Positions 12,401-24,400 of a stretch of 64,000 nucleotides of DNA are shown here, piece by piece. The DNA is from Archilochus colubris (Eukaryota; Chordata; Aves; Apodiformes; Trochilidae): contig CM041083.1 of assembly GCA_023079485.1 (NCBI GenBank), positions 65,467,196 to 65,531,195 of the forward strand, read 5' to 3'. Position 1 is the first letter of the stretch. Each line of letters opens with the position of its first letter. A model generated the notes under the pieces. It was given only the letters and a program-made list of their open reading frames with translations. It made no database searches and had not been told where the DNA came from. The translations under genes were made by a program, and so were the position numbers.

Positions 12401-15400
12401 CCACCAGGTCTGGGGACAGAGCTGGGGACAGAGCTGGGGGTGTTCCCTGAGCCCCTACCCCACTGCACCATCAGGACTTCTGCAGGAAGAGGGGGCAGAG
12501 CTGGGGACGTTACTGCACCCAGCACCTAACACACAACCCCTTCTTCCCAGCAGCACAGTGGGACCCCTCCTCTTCTGAGGTGGGGGTTCCTCCCTGCTGG
12601 GACCCCCTTCCTCCACCCCAGCCCTGCTGCCAGGAGCAGGGGGCAGCTGCCATTCTGCAGGGAGTGGCCACGAACCTTTGCGCAACCACTGGCACTGAGG
12701 GAGGAACCAGCAGCGAGCGACATCGGTGACAAAAACAACAACAAAAAAGTGTCCCCAGTGCCAGGGACAAAACACCCGGTGGTGCTGGCTCCTCCAGCTG
12801 GTCCCCTGCAGGGACAAGGTCCTGCTCTTACCGCGTTCCTGTCCAGGAAGATGTTCCAGATCTCCTTCCCCAAGCCCCGGGAGTCCTTGGGGGGGCTCTG
12901 CTGGCACACGTCGGCACACAAGTAGAAAAGCTGAGAAGGGGAGGAGGAAGAGGAGGAAGATTGAGGAGCAGGGAGGTGACAGGCTCAGCAAAACAGGAAC
13001 CCGGGGGGGGGGCTTGGGGAGGGCAGGACCCCCAGCAGGCCACGCCTGGGGGAAAGGGAGAAAGTGTAAGTGATGCTGTTGGGCATGGGAGGGGGTGGGA
13101 CACAGCGGGCAGGAAGAGACCAGGCGGGTGCAGGCAGGGGGGGCCCAGGGGTGCAGACGAGGGGGGCCCAGGGGTGCAGGCAGGGGGTTCCAGGTTGGTG
13201 CTGGCAGCTGCCTGCAGCACAGCCTCTGGCAGAAGGGTAACAGAGGGGCTCAGCCACCCAGCACCACACTGAGCTCCACCAGTGGAGGGGACAGTGCCAC
13301 TCTGTCAGGAGTGACACGGATTGTCCCTTACCAGGGGGCTGGGATCTGCCTGGGAGAAGATGTAGCGTAGGAAGACCCCAAGGTGAGCTGGCCGGGACTT
13401 CAGCTTGCCCAGGTCCTGGAAGAGGGAGTCACACTGCACAGGGAGGGGACAGGGGGGGAGAAGGAGCCAGTCAGGTGGGAGCTGACTCCTCAGGATCGGG
13501 CCCCCTGCCCCTCCCCTCCCCCCCCCTTCAGCCCAGCCCCGGGGTCAATCCCCACCTCCCACCCCTCTTTCCACACCCCAGTCCCACACTTGCCTCCCCA
13601 AACCAGCCCTGGATGTCCCCTGGGAGGATGTTTAAATGCCACCAGGTGCATGGGAGGGGCCACAAAGGGACCCACATGGAAGAGGGGACAGCTCTGTCCC
13701 CTAAGGGAGAGGACAAAAGCCAGGAATACTTGGGACACCTCATTATTGAAATATCCAGGGTCACAATCCTCCTCCGGCCCAATGATGGAGGGTTGTCCTG
13801 TCCGGTCCAAGCCCTGCTGGGGACAGGGGACAGTCAGGAGCCACACAGGGGGACACTGAGCCCTCACCTGTATCAGGACTGTGTTTGATGAGATCAGGCA
13901 CCCGTCAGACCCCCCCCCCAGTCAGCACTGGGTATCTATCCCCAGCCCACCTGCTCCGTGGAGAAGGGGGTGTCAGAGCCATGGCGGCGGTGGTGCTGGA
14001 AGAGGCGGGAGGTGATGACCGGGGAGGTCCGGGGACTGTCCCCACCCTGCTCCGAGGGGACAGAGTTGCGGTTCAGGGAGACCTGTGTGGGACAGCAGAG
14101 GTGTCAAGGGACACGAGGGACACAGGCTGCCACCTATCACCCACCCAGCAGAGGCAACTGAGGGTATCTCAGGAGCAGGGCAAGGAGGGAGAGGGATCCA
14201 GGGGACTCAGAAACCACAAAACTCCTCTGGGGCCACCAGAAATATGGGAAGGTTCAGAGCACAAGGTGGGAATGTTGGGAGATGCCCCAGCATGGAACAG
14301 GCTGAGAGTGACAAGGTGGTGGCTTTACAAGACAAGGGGGAAAGGTTTCAAGCTGCAAGCTGCAAGATTGTGACGAGATCTGAGGGAGAAATTCCTTGCT
14401 CTCACCTCAGTCCCAGAGGGGAACCGCTCTGTCCCAGCCTCCAACCCAGTGTCACCATCCTGCGAGTCGAGGGACAGGCGTCCTGGGAGCAGAGAAGGGA
14501 CTGACCTCTGTGTTTGGGGACACAGGGGACAGCCCAGACCACTGCCTCAACTCACCTTCCATCACCCTGAAGCCCACCAAGCCAGAGTCACTGCCCAGCC
14601 GCCCCAAGTCCTGCAAGACAGGGAGGTGTCACACAGCACCCAGGGACACCCAGGCAGGGGGCGAGGGACGTCCCAGCTGCAGCACTTCCCAGCAGGAGAA
14701 ACCAGGGATGCTGCCACCGCTCTGCCCACCCCCTTGGGAGGGTCTCCCCAGGATTGGAGGGAGCCAGGAGGACAGCGGGACCCCCAAAGCTGGGGGGGGA
14801 CCCCCAGAATCCCACGTACAAGGGAGCCCCCAGTCTCCTGCAGGATCTTGAGTTGCAGTTGGCTGACTCGCCGCCGCGCGCCCTCGATCTGCTCCTCCAC
14901 GGCGCTGGCGGGGTTCCGGCTGTAGGCTTCATAGAAACGCTGAGCCCAGAGGACCAAAGAAGCACAGAAAAGGTGGTGAAAGTTCTTAAAGGTTACCGAG
15001 TCCGTCTGGCAACCCAACCTCACTGTGCCCGTGCAACCACGGCCCCAAGAGCCACATCTGTATCTTCTCTGAACGCCTCCAGGGATGGTGACTCCACCGC
15101 TGCCCTGGGCAGCCTGTCCCGATGCTTCATCACTCTTCCAGTGTAGAAATTATTGCTAATATCCAGTCATCCAGTGGATCATCTAGATGGTCTTTAAGGC
15201 CCCTTCCAACACAAACCATTCCATGATTCTAGCACCTCAAGATTATCCAGTCAACCATGGGCAGGGACACCTCCCACTAGGACCAGGCTGCTCCAAGCCC
15301 CATCAAACCTGACCTTGAACATCTCCACAGGTGTGGAAGCCACCTTAAAGGCCACAGAATCATTAAAGTTGGAAAAGACCTCTAAGATTATCAAGTCCAA

Positions 15401-18400
15401 CTGTCAACCCAACTAAATCGTGTCCCCTGGTGCCACGTCTGTGTAGATGTGAACCCACATGGAGGGATGGAGACTCAACCACCAACCTGGGCAGCCCATC
15501 CAAATGCTCGACTGAAAAAGGAGACACCCCCAGAAGCCCAAACACCCCCAGTACCACGGGGAAACAGGGCTGAGCAGGCTGCCTGGGACAACAGGCTGAG
15601 GGCCAAGAGATCCCTGGGGTAGGGAGGGGACCAGGAGAGGACAGAGATAGCACCAAGGTCACCCCATACCTGTAACTCTGCCTCCTCCTGCCGCAGCATG
15701 TTCCGCAGGATCTGCGTTGCGTGCTTCTGCACCTCAGGGTCCTGCAAAGAGAAAGAGGATGAGCTTTGCTGTCCCCCTGCCTGGCCCCCTCTCCGTGCCC
15801 CCACCCAGCACCCTGGGGTACCTGGAGGGGCTTGGGGTCCGTGATGCGCTGGGGTGGTGGGAGCGGAGGTGGGGGAGGTGGCGGGGGGCAGGCGGGGGTG
15901 GCACAAGGACCCCCGGCCACGGTGACATCTGGCTGAGAACTGGAGAGCCCCACGGAGGAGTGGGGGGAGCCCAGGAGGGTCAGAGCGACGTAGGCACCAG
16001 CTGGAAAAGTTCAGGAGTGCAGGAGGGAAGGTGAGAAGAGTGGTGGTGGTCAAAAAATCCCATGGGCATGTCCATTCCCTGTCCCTGTCCCTGTCCCTGC
16101 TGCACTGCAGTGAGTGCCACCCTGTGGACAATCAGAGGGAGCATCGAAACATGGAATGTTTCTGCCTGGAAAAGCCCTTTCAGATCACCCAGTCCAACCC
16201 CGTCCCCCAGCACCCCCACCCCATGTCTCTCATCCCCACATCCCCAGGGCTCTGAAACCCCTCCAGGGATGGTGGGGACTCCAGCCCTGCCCTGGGCAGC
16301 CTGGGCCAGGCCCTGACAACCCTTCCCAGGGAGAAATTCTTCCCCAGCTCCAACCTAAACCTCCCCTGGCACAACTTGAGTTGTGCCAAAAGTTCCTCTT
16401 GTCCCATCCCTTGTTCCTTGGGAGCAGAGCCCGACCCCCCCTGGCTCCAACCTCCTCTCAGGGGGTTGCAGAGAGCCACAAGGTCTCCTCTCAGCCTCCT
16501 CTGCTCCAGGATCAGCACCCCCAGGGCCCTCAGATGCTCCTCAGAAGCTCTGTGCTCCAGAACCATGGGATTTTGTCTTTTCCCAGGGTGGGATCCCAGT
16601 GCCTCCCAGGCTGGGGAGAGGGGGTGAGAAAGAAGCCACCACAGCCCCCCTGGCCAAACTCACACTTGATTAACTTCACCACTTCGAGGTGGGAGCTGTT
16701 GGTCACCATGGTGCCATTCACCTGGAGAGGACAGAAGGGGTCAGGCAGGCTGGTGAGGGGCAGCAGAGTGGGGGGCTGCTGGGGGTGCTCACCTTGACTA
16801 TCCGGTCCCCCTCCTGCACCCCAGCTCTCATGGCTGCTCCTCCTGCCAAGGAGAGAGAGGCATCAGGAGGGGCTGGGGGGGAAGCAGATGGAGTCAGGGA
16901 CGCCTGTCCCACCCATCCCATGGAGTCCTGGCACATTCTGTGCCATCTGTCCCACCAGGGTGGGAACAGGGGGACCATCAGGGTGGTGCCCAAGCCCTGG
17001 GTCCTACATGCAAACAGCACCCAGCACACATCCTGCTCCCCCCAATGTTCTCCATCCATCCTGGGATGGACAAGGGGCTCCCCAACCTCTCACTCCACCA
17101 GCTGTGTAGACTTAGACACATCTTGAGAGCCACAACAAGCCTGGATCTGGAGGAGGGTCCCACGAGGAACAGCCCTGCTCTGCCTCCGCCCCCCCCCCCC
17201 CATGCCTGCTCTGCAGCAAAGCTGCCGAGCTTGGAACCCACTAAAAATTCCCTTTTCCTAAAGCCAAAACCAAGAGGAAAAATATTTCCAGGAGGTTCAG
17301 CTCCAAGCCAAGTGTCCAGGACATGGCAGCCAGCTCCCAGAGTGGATTGCTTTGATTCCTTTGGTATTTAACACTCTGTGATTGGGACTGGGCTGAGAGG
17401 GGGATCCTGCACCTGGGGACCTCATCCCTGTCCCCCCAGGACTTCCCCCCTCAGCCCCACTGACAGGACAGAGGCATTGAATCTGCCCTTGAAACTCATT
17501 GCCTTTTCCCCTTTCCTATGTTCTGAGTCCTTCCTGGTTTTCTGGCTCCAGGGGAGAGTTGTGGGGGGAAGGGAGAGGAGGTGGGAACATCCGCTGTAAA
17601 ATAAGCAGCTCATTGTCTATTTAAATTGCAGCTCCCGGCCCTGCCACCCCGCAAAGTCATTATATGGCAAAAAAAAAGAAACCAACAGCAGCAAGAGGAG
17701 CCACAGCTGGGTTTATCCAGGGACATCACAGGGAGTCCCCACCTCGCCAATAACATTCCCCCCCAGCAGCTCCTGGGGTTAGAAATCCACCTTCCCCTCC
17801 CAGCAATCCTGCCCATCCCGCAGCAAGGTTTAAGTTTAGGAAGGAAAATCCCTTTCCCCCCATTATTTTGCCCAAGGAAAGTGGCTTGGTGTGGGTGAGA
17901 GGAGCCCCGAGGTCTCTCCTGCCTCTTCCATCCCCCCTCACCTGGCCGCACCGACTGGACCAGGACAACCCTGTCCCCGCTGACGGTGAAGCCGAAGCCA
18001 TGCTGGTCCTTCTGGATGATGACACAACGCTGGACCAGACCTGGGGAGGGACAGCAGGCACAGGCAGTGACTTTGGGAGCACGGGAGGTGAAAGCTGGGC
18101 TCTAGGGCCACTGCAAAAGCACGGACTGCTCTGGGTTAGAGGGACCTTCAAGATCATCCAGTCCCACCCCTTGCAGTGAGTCTGCGCAGAGCAGAGCAGA
18201 GCAGGACAATCCCCTTCCTCATTCTGTGGCCCCTGCAGTCAGCCCCTTGGGACATGGCTAATTGATCCTCACCCTACAAACCCCAGGTGTGATGTGCCTG
18301 CTGGGACCCTTTCTCCCCAAAACAGGGTGTGAGCAGGGTGGGAAGGGCTGGGGACAGCTGGAGCATCGTCCCTGGCCCAGTTGGGATGGTCTTGGCTGGG

Positions 18401-21400
18401 TGACTCTGAGTGCTGCTCAGGGGAACAGGAACCCTGTCCCCCAGGATGCTGCAAGGCAGGTGACAATGTGCCACCTCCTCCCTGGGGTCCTGGAGGGCAG
18501 AAGTGGAGGAGGGGACAGCAGGAGGTACCTGTGGTCTCGGAGGAGTCGGAGGGCTGGCGGCGGTGTCCTGGAGACCTTCGCTCTGCTGAGGAATCCCCCA
18601 GGGACGACAGGGTGGACAACCTGGGGGGTGAGAGGACAGGGATGGGGACAGAGGGACAGGTACAGCCTCCAGCCATGCCTGGGACAGGGATAAAGCCATC
18701 CTGCAGCCACACCTGGGACAAGGGACAACAGGACAGAGCCACCTTCCAGCCATGACTCCTTCTGGGGTGGGGGACAAGCATGCACGGAGCTCGAAGGAGA
18801 CAGTAGCCAGCACGGGCAAGCCACCACTGCCCATCCCTCCTGTCCCCAAACCACCCTGGGACAAAGCTCCTGTCCCTTCCTCACAACAGGGCTCTAGGAG
18901 AGCCCCCAGTGAAGTCTCTCCCAGGGGCCAGGATCCAAAGACCCCCAGGTGTGCCTGGCAGGGAGAAGCAGTGGGGAGAGCACAAAGGTGGCAGGGGAGG
19001 GGACAGATGTGGCAAGCAGCAGGGACAGGCAGGACTTCACCATGCTGCAATGGGGCTGATGGAAGGAGAGACAGAGCAGAGTAGTGAGAGCCTGAAAGGA
19101 CCATTACTGCAAGGTCCTGCACCCCTGCTGAGCCCCATCAGGCCCACAGCAAGGATTTGGGTCTTGGAAGGGGGGCTGAGGGTCTCGATGTGTCCAAGGG
19201 GCTCAGCACACAGAATCACCAAAAGGTTTGGGGTTGGAGGGACCTTAAAGCTCACCCAGTGCCCCCCCTGCCATGGGCAGGGACCCCTCCCACTGCCCAG
19301 GGGGCTCCAAGCCCCATCCAACCTCCAACATTCCCAGGGATGGGGCAGCCACAGCTTCTGGGGGTGACCTGGGGCTCAGCACCCTCACCCCAAAGAATTT
19401 CTTCCTAATGGCCAACCTACATTTACCCTTCTCCAATTTAAAGCAAATAACCTTCAGCCCATCCCTCCAGGCCCTTGTCCCAAGTCCCTCCCCAGCTTTC
19501 CTGGAGCCCCTTCAGGCACTGGAAGGTGCTCTAATATCTCCCCAGAACCTTCTCCTTTTCTCCTTCTCCTTCTCTCCTTCTCCTTCTCTCCGTCTCCTTT
19601 TCTCCGTCTCCTTTTCTCCGTCTCCTTCTCCTTCTCCTCCTTCTCCTTCTCTTCTCCAGCCTGAACACCCCCAACTCTCTCCCCCTGGCTCCAGAGCTGC
19701 TCCAGCCCTCCCAGCAGCTCCAGGACCTCCTCTGGAATGGCTCCAGCAGCTCCGTGTCCTTCTGCTGATGGGGACCCCAGAGCTGGACCCAGCTTTACCC
19801 CAGGGGGTGTTCCCAGAGGGGACCAGAGGGGACAATCCCCTCCCTTGCTGTTCTGACCTCCCTGTGATGGAAGGAGCTCTTCCTTTAGCCCTGATATTAA
19901 TTTTCCAGCTAACAGGGCTTTGGAATTCCATGAGCTGTCACCAGAGCAGCCCCTGACCCTTACTCCTCCTCTGGTGCCTGATTCTGCCTCCAAACCCAGC
20001 TTCATCCCCCAAAAGGAGGGCCCTGGACACTGCTGCAACTTCCCTCCCCCTCTCTGTGACTCTCCTGTCTCTCCAAGCCCAGATCTGCTGCAGAGGGACA
20101 GGGACAGGCGGGTTGGGAAGAGGAAGGAGGAGATGAAGGTTCTTCAGGTGGGATGAGCAGGTTTGGTCTCTGCCACCAGGGATGGAGCCAGGGTGCAAGA
20201 TGAGAACAGAAGCAGCGCCCACCCCACTTACCTGGGCAGGTGGGGCTGCCTCTTGCTGCCCCCCCGGCTGTTGGTGAGAGGGACAGAGGGGTGGTGGCAC
20301 AAGGGACACCCAGAGGATGGCAGCATGGGCAGGGGGGCAGAAAGAGGAGACAAAGACATGGAGAGGCAGAGGTGTGACACACAGCACGGTGATTGCAAGA
20401 TTACACCCCCTGGGGAGGGTGGGGCATCCAAAACCACCAAAAAACACCTCAAGCCACCCAAAAGCACCCCCAACACACCTGGCCTGGCCAGGCTGGGACA
20501 GGGGTGCCCTTTGCTGGTGCAAATCCTCCCCTCGGGCTTTACACTTTCCTCTGGGTGATGGGGAAGCACTGATGCTCAGCACTGTCCCTTGAGAGTCTGG
20601 GTGTCCCCTGGGCAAATGTCCCCCCCTGGCAAGGCCCCTCCTGCCCACAATCACCTATCAACAGCACAGGAAGTCCAACACAAGATGACAAAACCAGGGG
20701 AGACTCTCAGGCCTTGGTGGGGGCCAAGCAAAAGGGTCTCCCCTTCTTTAAAACCACTCATAGAGATGCAAAATCACAAAATCACCAAAAGGTTTGGGGT
20801 TGGAGGGACCTTAAAACTCACTCAGTGCCCCCCCTGCCATGGGCAGGGACCCCTCCCACAGACCAGGGGGCTCCAAGCCCCATCCAACCTCCAACACTGC
20901 CAGGGATGGGGCAGCCACAGCTTCCGGGGGTGACCTGGGGCTCAGCACCCTCACCCCAAAGAATTTCTTCCTAATGGCCAACCTACATTTACCCTTCTCC
21001 AATTTAAAGCAAATAACCTTCAGCCCATCCCTCCAGGCCCTTGTCCCAAGTCCCTCCCCAGCTTTCCTGGAGCCCCTTCAGGCACTGGAAGGTGCTCTAA
21101 TATCTCCCCAGAACCTTCTCCTTCTCCTTCTCCTTCTCCTTCTCCTTCTCCTTCTCCTTCTCCTTCTCCTTCTCCTTCTCCTTCTCCTTCTCCTTCTCCT
21201 TCTCCTTCTCCTTCTCCTTCTCCTTCTCCTTCTCCTTCTCCCTTCTCCTTCTCCTTCTCCTTCTCCTTCTCCTTCTCCTTCTCCCTTCTCCTTCTCCTTC
21301 TCCTTCTCCTTCTCCTTCTCCTTCTCCTTCTCCTTCTCCTTCTCCTTCTCCTTCTCCTTCTCCTTCTCCTTCTCCTTCTCCTTCTCCTTCTCCTTTTTCT

Positions 21401-24400
21401 CTTCTCCAGCCTCAACACCCCCAACTCTCTCCCCCTGGCTCCAGAGCTGCTCCAGCCCTCCCAGCAGCTCCAGGACCTCCTCTGGAATGGCTCCAGCAGC
21501 TCCGTGTCCTTCTGATGGAGGTTCCAGCAGTCAGAGCCCACAGCATCATAAACCAAACAACTCCATCATTGGCTCCCAAGGTGGAACGACTCCCAGGCTC
21601 CTTCCCCACTCCAAGAAATGCTTATTTACAAACTCTTCAACTAACTTTGTCCAGAGGATCTTTCTGGAGACTCCACCTTCTCAGCTGTTCTGTCACAGCC
21701 TTCAATTTCCTCACACGTGGGATAAACCAGGACCTTGGCACAAAGGGATTGGGGGCTCTGCAAGAGCTGAAGCATCTCAACAACTTCCCTGTGAGCTGAG
21801 AGCAGGGCTGGGACCTGTGCCTTCCATCCCAGAGCCAGCCTGGGATGGGGACCAGCAGCCTTTCTGGTGGAAGGGTGGGTACAGGATTAACCCCATGGGA
21901 TTACTGCATGCAGCTCAGACCCACCACTTATCCAGGACAAGGAGGGATCAGCTCCTCCTTCTCCTTCCACATCACCCCAGATGCCAGGGCTTAAGACACT
22001 CATTAAGCTTCTTCCTTCAGGTTGTTCACTGCCTGGCTGGGAGTCACCAACCCCATGCAGGGACTTTCCAGCCCCTTTCCATGGCAGGATCCCATTCCTG
22101 TCCCACTGGAAGGAGCCAGGCCAGTGCTGGCTTATCTCTGTCTAAAAGAGGTGTTTAATTCAGTTTTGCATAATCTCCTTCCTAATTGACTTCGGTAGAA
22201 CCAAAACTTGCCTTTTTAAAGCAAGTGCTCCCAGCTCAATGCAGACCTGAGCCCAGCGCCCATTTCCAGCTCAGATAGCTCCTGAAAGATCAGTTTTTCC
22301 TCTGATTTTCCTAAAAATTGTCACTCCAGAGCCCTTGCATGATGCCCAGAATCCTGCAACATCCAGTCCCAGCCCTGGTGACAGTCTCCAAACCAGCACA
22401 TCCTATGTGCAAAGTTCTTTTTCCTGATTTTAGCCGCTTCTGGTTAAATCACAGCTACTTGAATCACAACATCAATAGAATTCCACGAGAACTTTCAGGA
22501 ATACAGGAGCAAGATGCTCTGCCTGCAACAGGAGTAGGATGGAAGAAGGGAACGAGAGGCTCCCAGCCACAGGGAGGTGGGCAGAGCCAAGAGAAAAAGA
22601 AGGAAAACTAAGGAGGAAAAGCAAATAATCCTGCCCAGAGCAGACGGGGGCACTGCTGCCCTGGGAGCCTGTGCACAGCAAATGCCACAATTAAAAGATT
22701 CAAAGAGGAACTCGAGGTCAGATCTTCTAAGTGGTCCAGGCTCTCTCTGAGATCAGGGGCTTTCCTTTTTCCCAAACATTTGGTCTTTGAGACTCCAGGT
22801 CCAGGGAATCAGGAAAGGTTTTGTGGAGAGGCAGAACCTGGCAGAGAGAGTCCTGAAACCTTTCTGGAGTGGACGGGGAGGCAGGTGGGGCCACGTGCCA
22901 GGCTGTCAGCCAGGAGAGGTGCAAAAAGTATAGAAATAAATACAGAGGGGAAAAAAAAAAGGGGGGGGGGGGGGAGGGGAAATCAGCATCATCTTGGTGT
23001 GATGGCTCTTGCAACTAAGTCATTGCTTCCTGACAATGTGGTAGCCCCAGGATTGCCCCAGACATCCCCCCCCCCATGCCAAACCCTGCAGCCGGTTCCG
23101 CATGGCAGGGACGGGAAGGAAGGAATTTCAAGTACCAAAAATAAATAAATAAGGAAGGAAGCAAATAAATAAATAAATAAATAAATAAATCAGCTTCCTC
23201 CCCTTCCCCCTCGCCGAGGGAAAACATATCCAGCTCTGGCTGGAGTGACTCCAGCTTTGCAGCGGAAAGCCAGGGCTGTGCTGAGGATGTGCAGCTCCTG
23301 GGAATGCTGATCCCTGAGGGAGCAGCTGCCTGTCCCCTGGGAAGGGGCCGGACATCCGTGCTGTCCCCTGGGAATGCTGGCTGCTTCTCCAGAGGGAGGG
23401 ACCCAGGGTCTGAGGCTCCTCTGGGCTGCTGCAGGATGCTGAGGAGGCTGAGGATGAAGTGTCTGGTTTTGGGTGTGAGGGATGGGAAAAGGGAAGGGAA
23501 GGGAAGGGAAGGGAAGGGAAGGGAAGGGAAGGGAAGGGAAGGGAAGGGAAGGGAAGGGAAGGGAAGGGAAGGGAAGGGAAGGGAAAGGAAGGGAAGGGAA
23601 AGGAAGGGGAAGGAAGGGGAAGGAAGGGAAAGGAAGGAAGGGAGGAAGGGAGGAAGGGAGGAAGGGAGGAAGGGAGGAAGGAAGGAAGGAAGGAAGGAAG
23701 GAAGGAAGGAAGGAAGGAAGGAAGGAAGGAAGGAAGGAAGGAAGGAAGGAAGGAAGGAAGGAAGGAAGGAAGGGAGAAAGGAAAGGGAAGGAAAGGAAAG
23801 GAAAGGAAAGGAAAGGGAAGGGAAGGGAAGGGAAGGGAAGGGAAGGGAAGGAAAGGGAAGGAAAGGGAAGGGAAGGGAAGGGAAGGGAAGGGAAGGGAAG
23901 GGAAGGGAAGGGAAGGGAAGGGAAGGAAAGGGAAGGGGAAAGGGGAAGGGGAAAGGGGAAGGGGAAGGGGAAGGGGAAAGGGAAAGGGAAAGGGAAGAGG
24001 GAAGAGGGAAGAGGGAAGAGGGAAGAGGGAAGAGGGAGGGGAAACCCTCCAACATTTCCTGATGTCTTTGGCTGCCTGCAGCTGAAGCTTGCACTGCTGT
24101 CCCCCAGGAGATCTGGTTTTCTTCTTGCCTTTTCCCACAATAGCTTCCCCACTCCCAGCTGGCAGAGAACATGGGAGCCCACGGGAAGAGCCTGGCTCCA
24201 CCATCCAGGCACCAGGATCACCACAGATCCCACCCCAGGGCTTTGGCATCGCTGGAATCCAGCGTGTCCCCACGGCACTGCCAAGCCACCCTGAGCTGCC
24301 ACCCGCAAATCCAGGCTGGAGTCATCCCGGATCCATCTGGGATTTATGCAGCAAAGGTTTTTCCTCTCTCCCTCTGCTTATTTTTGGTGTTGGTATGGGG

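Noticed and set aside
20839..22158. 439-codon open frame through the CTTCTC tract
   Set aside because: It is CR1 plus microsatellite (poly-Leu, Ser-Pro, Phe-Ser runs), with no coding signature.
23015..24308. Several 260-385 codon frames in the GGAA array
   Set aside because: Pure repeat translation (Gly-Lys-Glu or Pro-Ser-Leu-Phe periodicity).
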